In this document: positions 33,453-41,503 of the stretch, piece by piece
How the letters are laid out: each line of letters opens with the position of its first letter
How positions within the stretch are numbered: the first letter of the stretch is position 1
Source: Streptomyces glaucescens
GTDB lineage: Bacteria > Actinomycetota > Actinomycetes > Streptomycetales > Streptomycetaceae
Direction: 5' to 3'
Assembly: GCF_000761215.1 (NCBI RefSeq)
Contig: NZ_CP009438.1
Coordinates: 868,001-932,000, forward strand
Length of the DNA: 64,000 bases
Notes under the pieces: generated by a model
Seen by the model: the letters and a program-made list of their open reading frames with translations, nothing else
What the model was told of the DNA's origin: nothing
The model's database searches: none
Program-made: the position numbers and the translations under genes

Positions 33453-34523
33453 TCAGCGCGCCATCTCCTCCTTGAGCGCCGCGAGGAACGCGTCCACGTC
33501 CTCCTCCGTGGTGTCGAAGGCGCACATCCAGCGGACCACACCGGCGCCCTCGTCCCAGAAGTAGAAACGGAACCGCTTCTGCAGGCGCTCGCTCACGTCG
33601 TGCGGAAGCCTGGCGAAGACACCGTTGGCCTGCACCGGGTAGAGGATCTCCACGCCGTGCACCGCGCGGACGCCCTCGGCGAGCCGCTGGGCCATCTCGT
33701 TGGCGTGGCGGGCGTTGCGCAGCCACAGGTCCTTGGCCAGCAGCGCCTCCAGCTGCACCGAGACGAACCGCATCTTGGAGGCGAGCTGCATGGACTGCTT
33801 GCGCAGGTGCTTCATCCGCCGGACGGCGTCCTGGTTGAGGACGACGACCGCCTCGCCGAACAGCGCGCCGTTCTTCGTGCCGCCCAGCGAGAGGATGTCG
33901 ACGCCGGCCGCGTTGGTGAACGTGCGCATCGGCACGTCCAGCGAGGCCGCGGCGTTGGCTATCCGGGAGCCGTCCAGGTGCACCTTCATGCCGTGCGCGT
34001 GGGCGTGCTCGCAGATGGCACGGATCTCGTCGGGCGTGTAGAGGGTGCCCAGCTCCGTGCTCTGGGTGATCGACACCACCTGCGGCATCGCCCGGTGCTC
34101 GTCCTCCCAGCCCCACGCCTGCCGGTCGATCAGCTCCGGGGTGAGCTTGCCGTCCGGGGTGGGCACGGTGAGCAGCTTCAGGCCGCCCACCCGTTCGGGC
34201 GCGCCGCCCTCGTCCACGTTGATGTGGGCGCTCTCCGCGCAGATCACCGCGCCCCAGCGGTCGGTGACCGCCTGGAGCGCGACGACGTTGGCGCCGGTGC
34301 CGTTGAAGACCGGGAACGCCTCGGCCGACGCCCCGAAGTGGCTGCGGATGACGCGCTGGAGGTTCTCGGTGTAGACGTCCTCGCCGTACGCGACCTGGTG
34401 CCCGCCGTTGGCCACGGCCAGGGCGGCGAGCACCTCCGGGTGGGCCCCGGCGTAGTTGTCACTGGCGAAACCGCGGACCTCCGGGTCGTGATGGCGACGC
34501 GCGTCGGTCTTCGGGGGGTTCAC
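33453..34523 (-). CDS. Low-specificity L-threonine aldolase-like PLP enzyme
   Basis: 356 residues, full length. VRGFASDNYAGAHPEVLAAL opens the family; GYGEDVY-like (VAYGEDVYTENL), then CAESAHINVDEGG, VHLDGSRIANAAASLDV and SLGGTKNGALFGEAVV, where the Lys in GGTKNG binds PLP. It cleaves threonine, allo-threonine or related beta-hydroxy amino acids to glycine and an aldehyde. GTG 34523 overlaps the SDR stop by 4 bp (GTGA), so it is translationally coupled as the third gene of an operon with SDR and DUF6421. Confidence 0.92.
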   Translation of the reverse strand: MNPPKTDARRHHDPEVRGFASDNYAGAHPEVLAALAVANGGHQVAYGEDVYTENLQRVIRSHFGASAEAFPVFNGTGANVVALQAVTDRWGAVICAESAHINVDEGGAPERVGGLKLLTVPTPDGKLTPELIDRQAWGWEDEHRAMPQVVSITQSTELGTLYTPDEIRAICEHAHAHGMKVHLDGSRIANAAASLDVPMRTFTNAAGVDILSLGGTKNGALFGEAVVVLNQDAVRRMKHLRKQSMQLASKMRFVSVQLEALLAKDLWLRNARHANEMAQRLAEGVRAVHGVEILYPVQANGVFARLPHDVSERLQKRFRFYFWDEGAGVVRWMCAFDTTEEDVDAFLAALKEEMAR

Positions 34524-35266
34524 GGCTTCTCGGTCAGCCACAGACGGTTTCCGTTCACTTCCGCGGCGGGCTTGTCCCAGACGCCGGCGATCGCCTCGGC
34601 GAGGTCCTTGACGTCCGTGAAGCCCGCGAACTTCGCGTTGGGCCGCTCGGCGCGCATCGCGTCGTGCACCAACGCCTTCACCACCAGGATCGCAGCCGCC
34701 GAGGTCGGCCCCTGCTCGCCCCCGGCCTTGCGGAAGTAGTCGGCCAGGGCCAGCGTCCACGCCTCGGCGGCGGCCTTGGCGGCGGCGTAGGAGGCGTTGC
34801 CCGCGGTGGGGTTGCTGGCTCCGGCCGCGCTGATCAGCACGTACCGGCCGCGGTCGCTGCGCTGGATCGCCTCGTGGAAGGCGAGCGAGGTGTGCTGGAC
34901 CGTGCGGATGAGCAGCAGCTCCAGCAGGTCCCAGTCGTCGAGATTGGTCTTGGTGAAGGTCTCGCTGCCGCGCCAGCCGCCGACGAGGTGCACGACGCCG
35001 TCGACGCCGCCGAACTCCTTCTCGGTGCGCGTGGCCCAGTCGCGGGTGGCCTCCAGGTTGAGCAGGTCGACCGTCTCCCCGGTGACCGTGGCGCCACCGG
35101 AGGCGTACCGGGCCGCGTCCACGGCCTCGGCGAGCCGCTCCGGGTCGTTGTCCGCGCCGACGACCGTGGCACCGGCCTCGGCCAGCCGCAGCAGCGTCGC
35201 CCGCCCGGCGGGTCCGCCCGCGCCGGCGACCGCGATCACCGCACCGCTGAGAGCCCCGTTCCCCAT
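34520..35266 (-). CDS. Short-chain dehydrogenase/reductase
   Basis: 248 residues. AVIAVAGAGGPAGRATLLRLAEAG is the nucleotide-binding loop (a GxGGxxG variant), then DNDPERLAEAVD, VHLVGGWRG and the active-site segment ISAAGASNPTAGNASYAAAKAA, with Ser, Tyr and Lys in the SDR order. ATG 35266 has AGGAGG at 8 nt; the alternative GTG 35329 overlaps the DUF6421 stop by 4 bp and is possible. The atypical glycine motif and unusual order suggest a substrate unlike that of classic SDRs. Confidence 0.88.
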   Translation of the reverse strand: MGNGALSGAVIAVAGAGGPAGRATLLRLAEAGATVVGADNDPERLAEAVDAARYASGGATVTGETVDLLNLEATRDWATRTEKEFGGVDGVVHLVGGWRGSETFTKTNLDDWDLLELLLIRTVQHTSLAFHEAIQRSDRGRYVLISAAGASNPTAGNASYAAAKAAAEAWTLALADYFRKAGGEQGPTSAAAILVVKALVHDAMRAERPNAKFAGFTDVKDLAEAIAGVWDKPAAEVNGNRLWLTEKP

Positions 35267-35325
35267 GTTCTTCGCCTCCTGAGCAGCGTTCTCGGTACGG
35301 CGGTCGCTCACGTCACTCCCGTCGG

Positions 35326-36723
35326 TCACGCGGCGATCCGCTCGGCGCTGTCCGCCGTGATGCCCTTGGTGGAGGCGATCACGTTCTTCAGCTTCTTGGA
35401 CAGTGCCTCATAGAACATGCTCAGCGGAAACTCGTCCGGCAGCACGTCATCGACGAGCTTGCGCGGCGGCTGGGTCAGGTCCAGGGCGTCCGGGCCCTTG
35501 GCCCACTTCGAGCCCGGGTGCGGGGCGAGGTAGGCGGAGACCAGCTCGTAGCCGGCGAACCAGTGCACCAGCTTCGGGCGGTCGATGCCGTCGCGGTACA
35601 GCTTCTCGATGTCGGCGCACAGCTGGTTGGTGACCTCGGGAGCGCGCTTCCAGTCGATGGACAGCTTGTTGTCGGTCCAGCGGACGACATCGTGCTTGTG
35701 CAGGTAGGCGAAGAGCAGCTGGCCGCCGAGACCGTCGTAGTTGCGCACCCGCTCGCCGGTGACCGGGAAGCGGAACATCCGGTCGAAGAGGACCGCGTAC
35801 TGCACGTCACGGGCCTGCGGGACGCCGTCGGCCTCCAGCTTCACGGCCTCCTTGAAGGCGGTGAGGTCACAGCGCAGCTCCTCCAGGCCGTACATCCAGA
35901 ACGGCTGGCGCTGCTTGATCATGAACGGGTCGAACGGCAGGTCGCCGTGGCTGTGGGTGCGGTCGTGGACCATGTCCCACAGGACGAAGGCCTCCTCGCA
36001 GCGCTTCTGGTCGTGGACCATCGCGGCGATGTCCTCGGGCAGCTCCAGGCCGAGCAGGTCGACGGCGGCGGCGGTGACCCGGCGGAAGCGGGCGGCCTCG
36101 CGGTCGCAGAAGATGCCGCCCCAGGTGAACCGCTCCGGGGCCTCGCGCACGGCGATGGTCTCGGGGAAGAGCACGGCGGAGTTGGTGTCGTAGCCGGCCG
36201 TGAAGTCCTCGAACTTGATGCCGCAGAACAGCGGGTTGTCGTAGCGGGTGCGCTCCAGTTCGGCCAGCCACTGCGGCCACACCATGCGCAGCACGACCGC
36301 TTCGAGGTTGCGGTCGGGGTTGCCGTTCTGCGTGTACATCGGGAAGACGACCAGATGCTGCAGGCCGTCCGCGCGGTTGGCGGCGGGCTGGAAGGCCAGC
36401 AGCGAGTCGAGGAAGTCCGGCACCTGGAAGCCCTCGTCGGCCCAGCGGCGCAGGTCCTTCACCAGGGCGGCGTGGTAGGCGGCGTCGTGCGGGAGCAGCG
36501 GGGAGAGCGTCTCCACGGCCTCGGCGACCTCGCGGACGGCGGCTTCGGCCTGCGCGCGCCCGGGGGCGCCGTCGGCCTCGAAGTCGATCGATCCGTCCTT
36601 GGACTGCCATGGCCGGATCCGCTCCACGGCATCCTTGAGCACGGGCCATGCCGGGTGCTCCACGACCCTGGCCACCGGAGGAACCTGCCCCTCCGCACCC
36701 ACCTGCACAAGAATTTCCGTCAT
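35326..36723 (-). CDS. DUF6421 family protein
   Basis: 465 residues, no signal peptide or membrane segment. Conserved-looking stretches are LVVFPMYTQNGNPDRNLEAV, WGGIFCDREAARFRRV, FVLWDMVHDRTHSHGDLPFDPFMIK and FWMYGLEELRCDLTAF. The HDRTHSHGD segment, together with EELRCD, looks like a metal-binding site, so a hydrolase or oxygenase is possible, but the family has no assigned reaction that I know. It is the first gene of a coupled operon with SDR and threonine aldolase. GGAGGATGGGAC precedes the ATG at 36723. Confidence 0.8.
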   Translation of the reverse strand: MTEILVQVGAEGQVPPVARVVEHPAWPVLKDAVERIRPWQSKDGSIDFEADGAPGRAQAEAAVREVAEAVETLSPLLPHDAAYHAALVKDLRRWADEGFQVPDFLDSLLAFQPAANRADGLQHLVVFPMYTQNGNPDRNLEAVVLRMVWPQWLAELERTRYDNPLFCGIKFEDFTAGYDTNSAVLFPETIAVREAPERFTWGGIFCDREAARFRRVTAAAVDLLGLELPEDIAAMVHDQKRCEEAFVLWDMVHDRTHSHGDLPFDPFMIKQRQPFWMYGLEELRCDLTAFKEAVKLEADGVPQARDVQYAVLFDRMFRFPVTGERVRNYDGLGGQLLFAYLHKHDVVRWTDNKLSIDWKRAPEVTNQLCADIEKLYRDGIDRPKLVHWFAGYELVSAYLAPHPGSKWAKGPDALDLTQPPRKLVDDVLPDEFPLSMFYEALSKKLKNVIASTKGITADSAERIAA

Positions 36724-36758
36724 GTCCCATCCTCCGCTGGAGAACCTTGCGTAACGAC

Positions 36759-36788
36759 ACCGTACGCATATGCGGTTTCTCCCAGCAA
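36759..36788 (-). promoter_or_regulatory. Promoter of the DUF6421 operon with CGCATATGCG in the spacer
   Basis: On the minus strand TTGCTG (36788-36783), 18-nt spacer, TACGGT (36764-36759). The perfect palindrome CGCATATGCG (36765-36774) touches the -10 and is a likely operator. Confidence 0.55.
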
Positions 36789-36954
36789 GAGGAGGTGCGG
36801 GAAATTATCCTGCCCGCCACCATCGTCACCGAACTTTTTCCTGTCCATCACGTCGGAGGCCACCGCTGCGGAGTGTGGCCCGCACGTACGGCGCTCAGCG
36901 GCCGCGTCCGCACTAGGCTGGCGAGCCTGTCCGTCGACAGGAAGCGAGGGAACC

Positions 36955-37638
36955 TTGAACTTCCTCACCATCGGTCATCGCGGAGTCATGGGCGTCCAGC
37001 CCGAGAACACCCTTCGTTCCTTCGTCGCCGCCGAACAGGCCGGCCTCGACGTCATCGAACTCGACCTGCATCTCAGCAAGGACGGCGCCCTGGTCGTCAT
37101 GCACGACGCCGAGGTGGACCGCACGACCGACGGCAGCGGTCCCATCGCCGAGATGACACTCGCCGAACTGCGTGCCCTCGACGCGGGCGACGGCGAGCGG
37201 ATCCCGGTCTTCGAAGAGGTCCTGGAAGCGGTGAGCGCGCCGATCCAGGCGGAGATCAAGGACGTGGCGGCGGCCCGGGCACTGGTGGAGCTGATGCGGC
37301 GGCGGGAGCTGGCCGGGCGGATCGAGGTGTCGTCGTTCCACGACGAGGCCATCGCGGAGACGGCCCGGCTGCTGCCCGGCGTGCGCACGGCGCTCATCGC
37401 CAGCCGCTACGGCACCGACATCGTGGAGCGCGCCGTGCAGGCCGGCGCCCGCACGGTCTGCCTCGACATCCGGCGGCTCACCCTGGAGGTCGTCGAGCAC
37501 GCGCGCGAGGCCGACCTGCGGGTCATCGGCTGGGTGGTCAACTCGCAGAAGCACCTGCGGCTGGTCCGGGCCCTGGAGCTCGACGGCGCGACCACCGACT
37601 ACCCGGACATCAAGCGCACCGGCCGCTTCACCGCGTGA
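36955..37638 (+). CDS. Glycerophosphodiester phosphodiesterase
   Basis: 227 residues. FLTIGHRGVMGVQPENTLRSF is the first active-site segment, VIELDLHLSKDGALVVMHDAEVDRTTDG the metal-ligand and second His segment, and PIQAEIKD the third; these are the complete GDPD motifs. It hydrolyses glycerophosphodiesters to glycerol-3-phosphate and an alcohol. No signal peptide, so it acts on cytosolic substrate. The start is a TTG at 36955, with GCGAGGG 4 nt upstream; no ATG or GTG is nearby before GHRG. Confidence 0.9.
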   Translation: MNFLTIGHRGVMGVQPENTLRSFVAAEQAGLDVIELDLHLSKDGALVVMHDAEVDRTTDGSGPIAEMTLAELRALDAGDGERIPVFEEVLEAVSAPIQAEIKDVAAARALVELMRRRELAGRIEVSSFHDEAIAETARLLPGVRTALIASRYGTDIVERAVQAGARTVCLDIRRLTLEVVEHAREADLRVIGWVVNSQKHLRLVRALELDGATTDYPDIKRTGRFTA

Positions 37639-37665
37639 GCGCTCCCGCGCGGCGCACCCGGCGGC

Positions 37666-38205
37666 TCACCCCAGCGGCTTGACCAGCAGCTCGAACTCGA
37701 GATCCGGCCGCTGCGGGATGCCGAAGCGCTCGTCGCCGTACGGGAAGGGCGACATCCGTCCCGTACGGCGGTAGCCGCGCCGCTCGTACCAGGCGATCAG
37801 GTCCTCGCGCACGGAGATCACGGTCATGTGCATCTCCCGCACGCCCCAGGTCTCCCGGGCCCGCCGCTCCGCCTCGGCGATCACGGCCTTGCCCAGGCCC
37901 GCCCCCTGGAGCGTCGGGCTGACCGCGAACATGCCGAAGTAGGCGTACTCGCCGCGGTGTTCGAGCTGGCAGCAGGCGACCACGGCGCCGTCCCGCTCCA
38001 CGACCAGCAGCCGGCTGTCGGGCGACTTCACGACCTCCAGCACACCCTCCGGATCGGTCCGCTGCCCCTCGAGGATGTCCGCCTCGGTGGTCCACCCGGC
38101 CCGGCTGGCGTCCCCGCGGTACGCCGATTCGATCAGCGCCACCAACGTGTCCACGTCGGCGTCGGTGGCGTCGCGGTAGGTCAGTCCGGTGGTCGCGGTC
38201 TCCAT
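37666..38205 (-). CDS. GNAT-family N-acetyltransferase
   Basis: 179 residues. LTYRDATDADVDTLVALIESA opens the fold; EYAYFGMFAVSPTLQGAGLGKAVIAEAERRA contains the acetyl-CoA loop (Q-G-A-G-L-G-K), and LIAWYERRGYRRTGR the C-terminal motif. Substrate unknown. ATG 38205 has GGAGAG at 8 nt. Ends 28 bp from the GDPD stop on the opposite strand. Confidence 0.88.
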   Translation of the reverse strand: METATTGLTYRDATDADVDTLVALIESAYRGDASRAGWTTEADILEGQRTDPEGVLEVVKSPDSRLLVVERDGAVVACCQLEHRGEYAYFGMFAVSPTLQGAGLGKAVIAEAERRARETWGVREMHMTVISVREDLIAWYERRGYRRTGRMSPFPYGDERFGIPQRPDLEFELLVKPLG

Positions 38206-38261
38206 GCGGTGGCTCTCCGATTCTCGGCGCGGCTCGGGCTCGGACGAGGGTAACCCCACCG

Positions 38262-38450
38262 CTAGGGCCTGTCGTTCGGATTACCCCGGCGTCGCGGGGC
38301 CCGGCACGCGCATCCGCGGCGTTGTCGTCGGTCGCCGACGCTCCGCGCCGACTCCCTCCTCCGCCGTGCAGCCGCACGCACCAGACCCCGCTCGGGTCGG
38401 TCGAGAGGCTCCGGACCTCAAGCCGGGCTGATCCAGACGAAAGGCCCTAG
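38262..38450. mobile_element. IS5-type MITE (181 bp) with CTAG target duplication
   Basis: CTAG at 38262-38265 and 38447-38450 flank 16-bp imperfect terminal repeats: GGCCTGTCGTTCGGAT on the left and, reversed, GGCCTTTCGTCTGGAT on the right (13 of 16 match). CTAG fits the YTAR target of IS5-group elements. The interior has no open frame of note, so it is a non-autonomous element. Its internal sequence resembles, from memory, a repeat dispersed between genes in other Streptomyces. Confidence 0.75.
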
Positions 38451-38460
38451 GCTCCGGTGC

Positions 38461-38853
38461 ATGGTGCATGTACTCGGCAGCCGGATTCTGCTGCGCCCCA
38501 CCGATCCCGAGCGGTCCCGGACGTTCTACGGCGAGCGGCTGGGGCTCGCCGTCTACCGGGAGTTCGGCACCGGCCCGCAACGGGGCACCGTCTACTTCCT
38601 CGGCGGCGGCTTCCTGGAGCTCTCCGGCCGCTCCGACACCCCGCCCTCCCCCGCCGTACGGCTCTGGCTCCAGGTCGCCGACGTGCACGCGGCCCACGAC
38701 GAGCTGCGCGCCGCGGCGGTGGAGATCGTCCGGCCGCCGGTGGTGGAACCGTGGGGCCTGGCCGAGATGTGGATCGCCGATCCGGACGGGGTGCCGATCG
38801 TGCTGGTGGAGGTCCCGGCGGACCACCCCCTGCGGTACCGGCCGGGGATCTGA
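38461..38853 (+). CDS. VOC-superfamily (glyoxalase-like) protein, single domain
   Basis: 130 residues. ILLRPTDPERSRTFYGERLGL and VRLWLQVADVHAAHDEL plus MWIADPDGVPIVLVEV form one VOC domain with the expected His/Glu positions partly replaced, so the reaction is open (dioxygenase, isomerase or resistance). The TAGGCT box at 38448-38453 is 7 nt before the ATG at 38461 and lies across the end of the MITE, so its transcription may depend on that insertion. No ribosome site is seen. Confidence 0.8.
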   Translation: MVHVLGSRILLRPTDPERSRTFYGERLGLAVYREFGTGPQRGTVYFLGGGFLELSGRSDTPPSPAVRLWLQVADVHAAHDELRAAAVEIVRPPVVEPWGLAEMWIADPDGVPIVLVEVPADHPLRYRPGI

Positions 38854-39034
38854 CCAATTCCGATCCGGCCCGGCGCGTCGCGCTGCCGTGCGGCACCGGC
38901 CGGGCCGGGGTCGGCTGCGTCCCGCACCGCTGGGCCCGGCCCGGCCCGGATGGCCGCCGGGCGGGGCCGGGGCTAGCGTGCTGGCAGGGGCGCCCCGGCG
39001 TCTCCGCGCCCCGCCCGCCTGCGGAAGGAACGCC

Positions 39035-39799
39035 ATGAAGCTCGACGCGCCGGTGACCGGTGGCCCCTGCTGGGCGGAGCTGGGGACCAGCGACCTGGAG
39101 GCGGCCCGGCGGTTCTACACGCGGCTGTTCGGCTGGCGGCCCGAGACGGATCCGCGTCAGGAGGCGGGCGGCTACTGTGTCGCCCACCTCGGTGACGAGC
39201 CGGTCGCGGCGCTCGCCCCGCTGTACCAGGAGACGCAGCCGGTGGCCTGGAACGTGTCGTTCGCCGTGGCCGACGCGGACGCCACCGCCCGGCTGGTGCA
39301 GGAGGCGGGCGGAAAGGTCCTGCTCGGGCCCATGGACGTGTTCGACCTGGGCCGGTTCGTCGTGGCCTTCGACCCGGGCGGGGCCGCCTTCCAGCTGTGG
39401 CAGGCGCGCGAGTTCACCGGCGCGGGCGTGCTCAACGCGCCGGGCGCGCTCGGCTGGGTGGAGCTGCTGACCCGGGACCCCGCGCGCGCGGAGCGCTTCT
39501 ACACCACGGTCTTCGGCTGGTCGGTGCGCCCCTCGGAGCACTACCCGCAGTTCGGCGTCGGCGACGCGGACTTCGGCGGCATGATCACGATGGACGACAA
39601 GTTCCCGCACGAGGTGCCCCCGCACTGGCTGCCGTACTTCGCCGTCGAGGACGTGGACGACGCCGCCGCGACGGCGACCGCGGCGCACGGGACCGTGCTC
39701 ATGGAACCCACGTCGGTGCCGGAGAGCCCGCGCATCGCGGTGCTGCGGGACCCGCAGGGGGCGATGTTCGGGGTGTACCGGGCCGCCGACGAGAGATGA
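39035..39799 (+). CDS. VOC-family protein with two glyoxalase-like domains
   Basis: 254 residues with an internal duplication: CWAELGTSDLEAARRFYTRLFGWR and LGWVELLTRDPARAERFYTTVFGWS start the two VOC domains, each ending in FDPGGAAFQLWQ or RDPQGAMFGVYR. The family resembles small-molecule resistance or glyoxalase-like enzymes. GGAAGGA at 39023-39029 supports ATG 39035. Substrate is unknown. Confidence 0.88.
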   Translation: MKLDAPVTGGPCWAELGTSDLEAARRFYTRLFGWRPETDPRQEAGGYCVAHLGDEPVAALAPLYQETQPVAWNVSFAVADADATARLVQEAGGKVLLGPMDVFDLGRFVVAFDPGGAAFQLWQAREFTGAGVLNAPGALGWVELLTRDPARAERFYTTVFGWSVRPSEHYPQFGVGDADFGGMITMDDKFPHEVPPHWLPYFAVEDVDDAAATATAAHGTVLMEPTSVPESPRIAVLRDPQGAMFGVYRAADER

Positions 39800-39816
39800 C
39801 GTGTTCCCGCCGGGAC

Positions 39817-39847
39817 TTGCCCTGAAGTGCGCTCCAGCTCCTACCGT
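39817..39847 (+). promoter_or_regulatory. MerR-type promoter (19-bp spacer with dyad)
   Basis: TTGCCC (39817-39822), 19-nt spacer, TACCGT (39842-39847). The spacer contains CTGAAG-TGCG-CTCCAG (39822-39837), 5 of 6 bases symmetric. A long spacer with a dyad inside is the hallmark of MerR-activated promoters, where binding underwinds the DNA. There is no MerR gene in the window. Confidence 0.65.
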
Positions 39848-39879
39848 CGACCGCACGAACTGCTGAGAGGGAAAGCGAC

Positions 39880-40932
39880 GTGCGGTACACACTGTTCGGC
39901 AGGACCGGTCTGCGGGTGAGCGAGCTGAGCCTCGGTGCCATGGTCATGGGCGACGGCCTGGACCACGGCTCCGACAAGGACACCAGCGCGCGGATCCTCG
40001 ACGCCTACGCGGACGCGGGCGGCAACTTCGTCGACACCGCGAACATCTACGCCGGCGGCGCCTCGGAGCGCATCCTGGGCCAGTTGCTGGAGGGGCGGCG
40101 CGACGCGTTCGTGCTGGCCAGCAAGTACACGTGTGCGACCCGTGACGGCGACGTCAACGCCGCCGGGAACCACCGCAAGAACCTGGTGCGGTCGGTGGAG
40201 GCCAGCCTGGAGCGGCTGCGCACCGACCGGCTGGACGTGCTGTGGGTGCACGCCCGCGACAACTTCACCCCGGTCGAGGAGGTGATGCGGGCCCTGGACG
40301 ACCTGGTACGGGCGGGGAAGGTGCTCTACCTCGGCGTCTCGGACTGGGCGGCGTGGGAGATCGCCCAGGCCGGCACGCTCGCCGAGCTGCGCGGCTGGAC
40401 GGCGTTCGCGGGCTCCCAGCTGCGCTACAACCTGCTTGAGCGCACCCCGGAGCGCGAACTGCTCCCCCAGGCCCGGGCCTACGACCAGGCCGTGCTGGCG
40501 TGGGCGCCGCTGGCGGCCGGGAAGCTCACCGGCAAGTACCTGCGGGACGAGCCGGGCCGCCTCGGCGCGGCGGGTGCCGCGGGCGACCCGCGCGAGGAGG
40601 CCGTCGTCAAGGCGGTGGTGGAGGTCGCCGAGCAGGGCGGCTGGAGCCCGGCGCAGGTGGCGCTGGCGTGGCTGCTGGGCCGGCCCGGCAACGTGGTGCC
40701 GATCGTCGCCGCGACCAGGGAGAGCCAGCTCGCCGACAACCTGGGCGCCGTGGACGTCCGGCTCGACGCGGACGCCGTCGCCCGGCTCGACGAGGTGAGT
40801 GCCGTACCGCTGGGGTTCCCGCACGACTTCCTCCGTGAGCCCCGCGTCACCCGGACCGTCTACGGCGACCGGTGGACCGCCATCGACGAGCGCCGCTCCA
40901 CCTACCGGCGCACCGCGCACGACGTGCTCTGA
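39880..40932 (+). CDS. Aldo/keto reductase
   Basis: 350 residues, TIM barrel. GRTGLRVSELSLGAMVMG opens the fold, the catalytic Asp-Tyr is in FVDTANIYAGGASE, Lys in VLASKYT and His in VLWVHARDNFTP; GVSDWAAWEIAQA follows. It reduces aldehydes or ketones with NADPH. GTG 39880 has AGAGGGAAAG upstream. Its MerR-type promoter suggests activation by a toxic electrophile or drug. Confidence 0.92.
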   Translation: MRYTLFGRTGLRVSELSLGAMVMGDGLDHGSDKDTSARILDAYADAGGNFVDTANIYAGGASERILGQLLEGRRDAFVLASKYTCATRDGDVNAAGNHRKNLVRSVEASLERLRTDRLDVLWVHARDNFTPVEEVMRALDDLVRAGKVLYLGVSDWAAWEIAQAGTLAELRGWTAFAGSQLRYNLLERTPERELLPQARAYDQAVLAWAPLAAGKLTGKYLRDEPGRLGAAGAAGDPREEAVVKAVVEVAEQGGWSPAQVALAWLLGRPGNVVPIVAATRESQLADNLGAVDVRLDADAVARLDEVSAVPLGFPHDFLREPRVTRTVYGDRWTAIDERRSTYRRTAHDVL

Positions 40933-40948
40933 GCCGCGCCGGCCGGGC

Positions 40949-41503
40949 TCAGGTCCGCAGCCCGCCCAGCCGGCCCTCCAGCTGGGTGAGCAGATCACCG
41001 AGCAGGCCGGCGAGTTCACCCTGCTCGGTGGCGCCGAGTCCGGACAGCACGGCACTCTCGTACGCGAGCTGGTCGGGCAGCAGTCCGTCGACGAGCTCCC
41101 GGCCGGCGTCGGTGAGGCGGACGTGGGCCACCCGGCGGTCGCGCACGTCACCGCGCCGCTCGACCAGGCCGCGCTCGGTGAGCTGCTTGAGCCGTTTGGT
41201 GACGGCGGCGCCCGAGGAGAAGGTCTCCCGGGCCAGTTCCCCGGGTGTCAGCTCGTGGCCGGTGCGGCGCAGCGCGCCGAGCAGGTCGAACTCGGGGCGG
41301 CTGAGCCCCGCCCGGCGCAGCGGGGCGTCCTCGGCCTGCTGGAGGAGGGCGGCGCAGCGGTTGACCCGGCCGATGATCTCCATGGGTGCGGTGTCGAGGT
41401 CCGGGTGGACGGCCCGCCACTGCCGTACGACGGCGCCCACGGTGTCGGCCCGCGCGGCCTCGTCACTCGCTGCCGCACCCGGCCGCCCGTTCGTCGCCGT
41501 CAT
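40949..41503 (-). CDS. MarR-family transcriptional regulator
   Basis: 184 residues. FDLLGALRRTGHELTPGELARETFSSGAAVTKRLKQL is the winged-helix recognition region, LVERRGDVRDRRVAHVRLTDAGR the wing. ATG 41503 overlaps the FUSC stop by 4 bp, so it is the second gene of a FUSC-MarR operon and likely represses its own operon. A palindrome before the FUSC start is the candidate operator. Confidence 0.92.
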   Translation of the reverse strand: MTATNGRPGAAASDEAARADTVGAVVRQWRAVHPDLDTAPMEIIGRVNRCAALLQQAEDAPLRRAGLSRPEFDLLGALRRTGHELTPGELARETFSSGAAVTKRLKQLTERGLVERRGDVRDRRVAHVRLTDAGRELVDGLLPDQLAYESAVLSGLGATEQGELAGLLGDLLTQLEGRLGGLRT

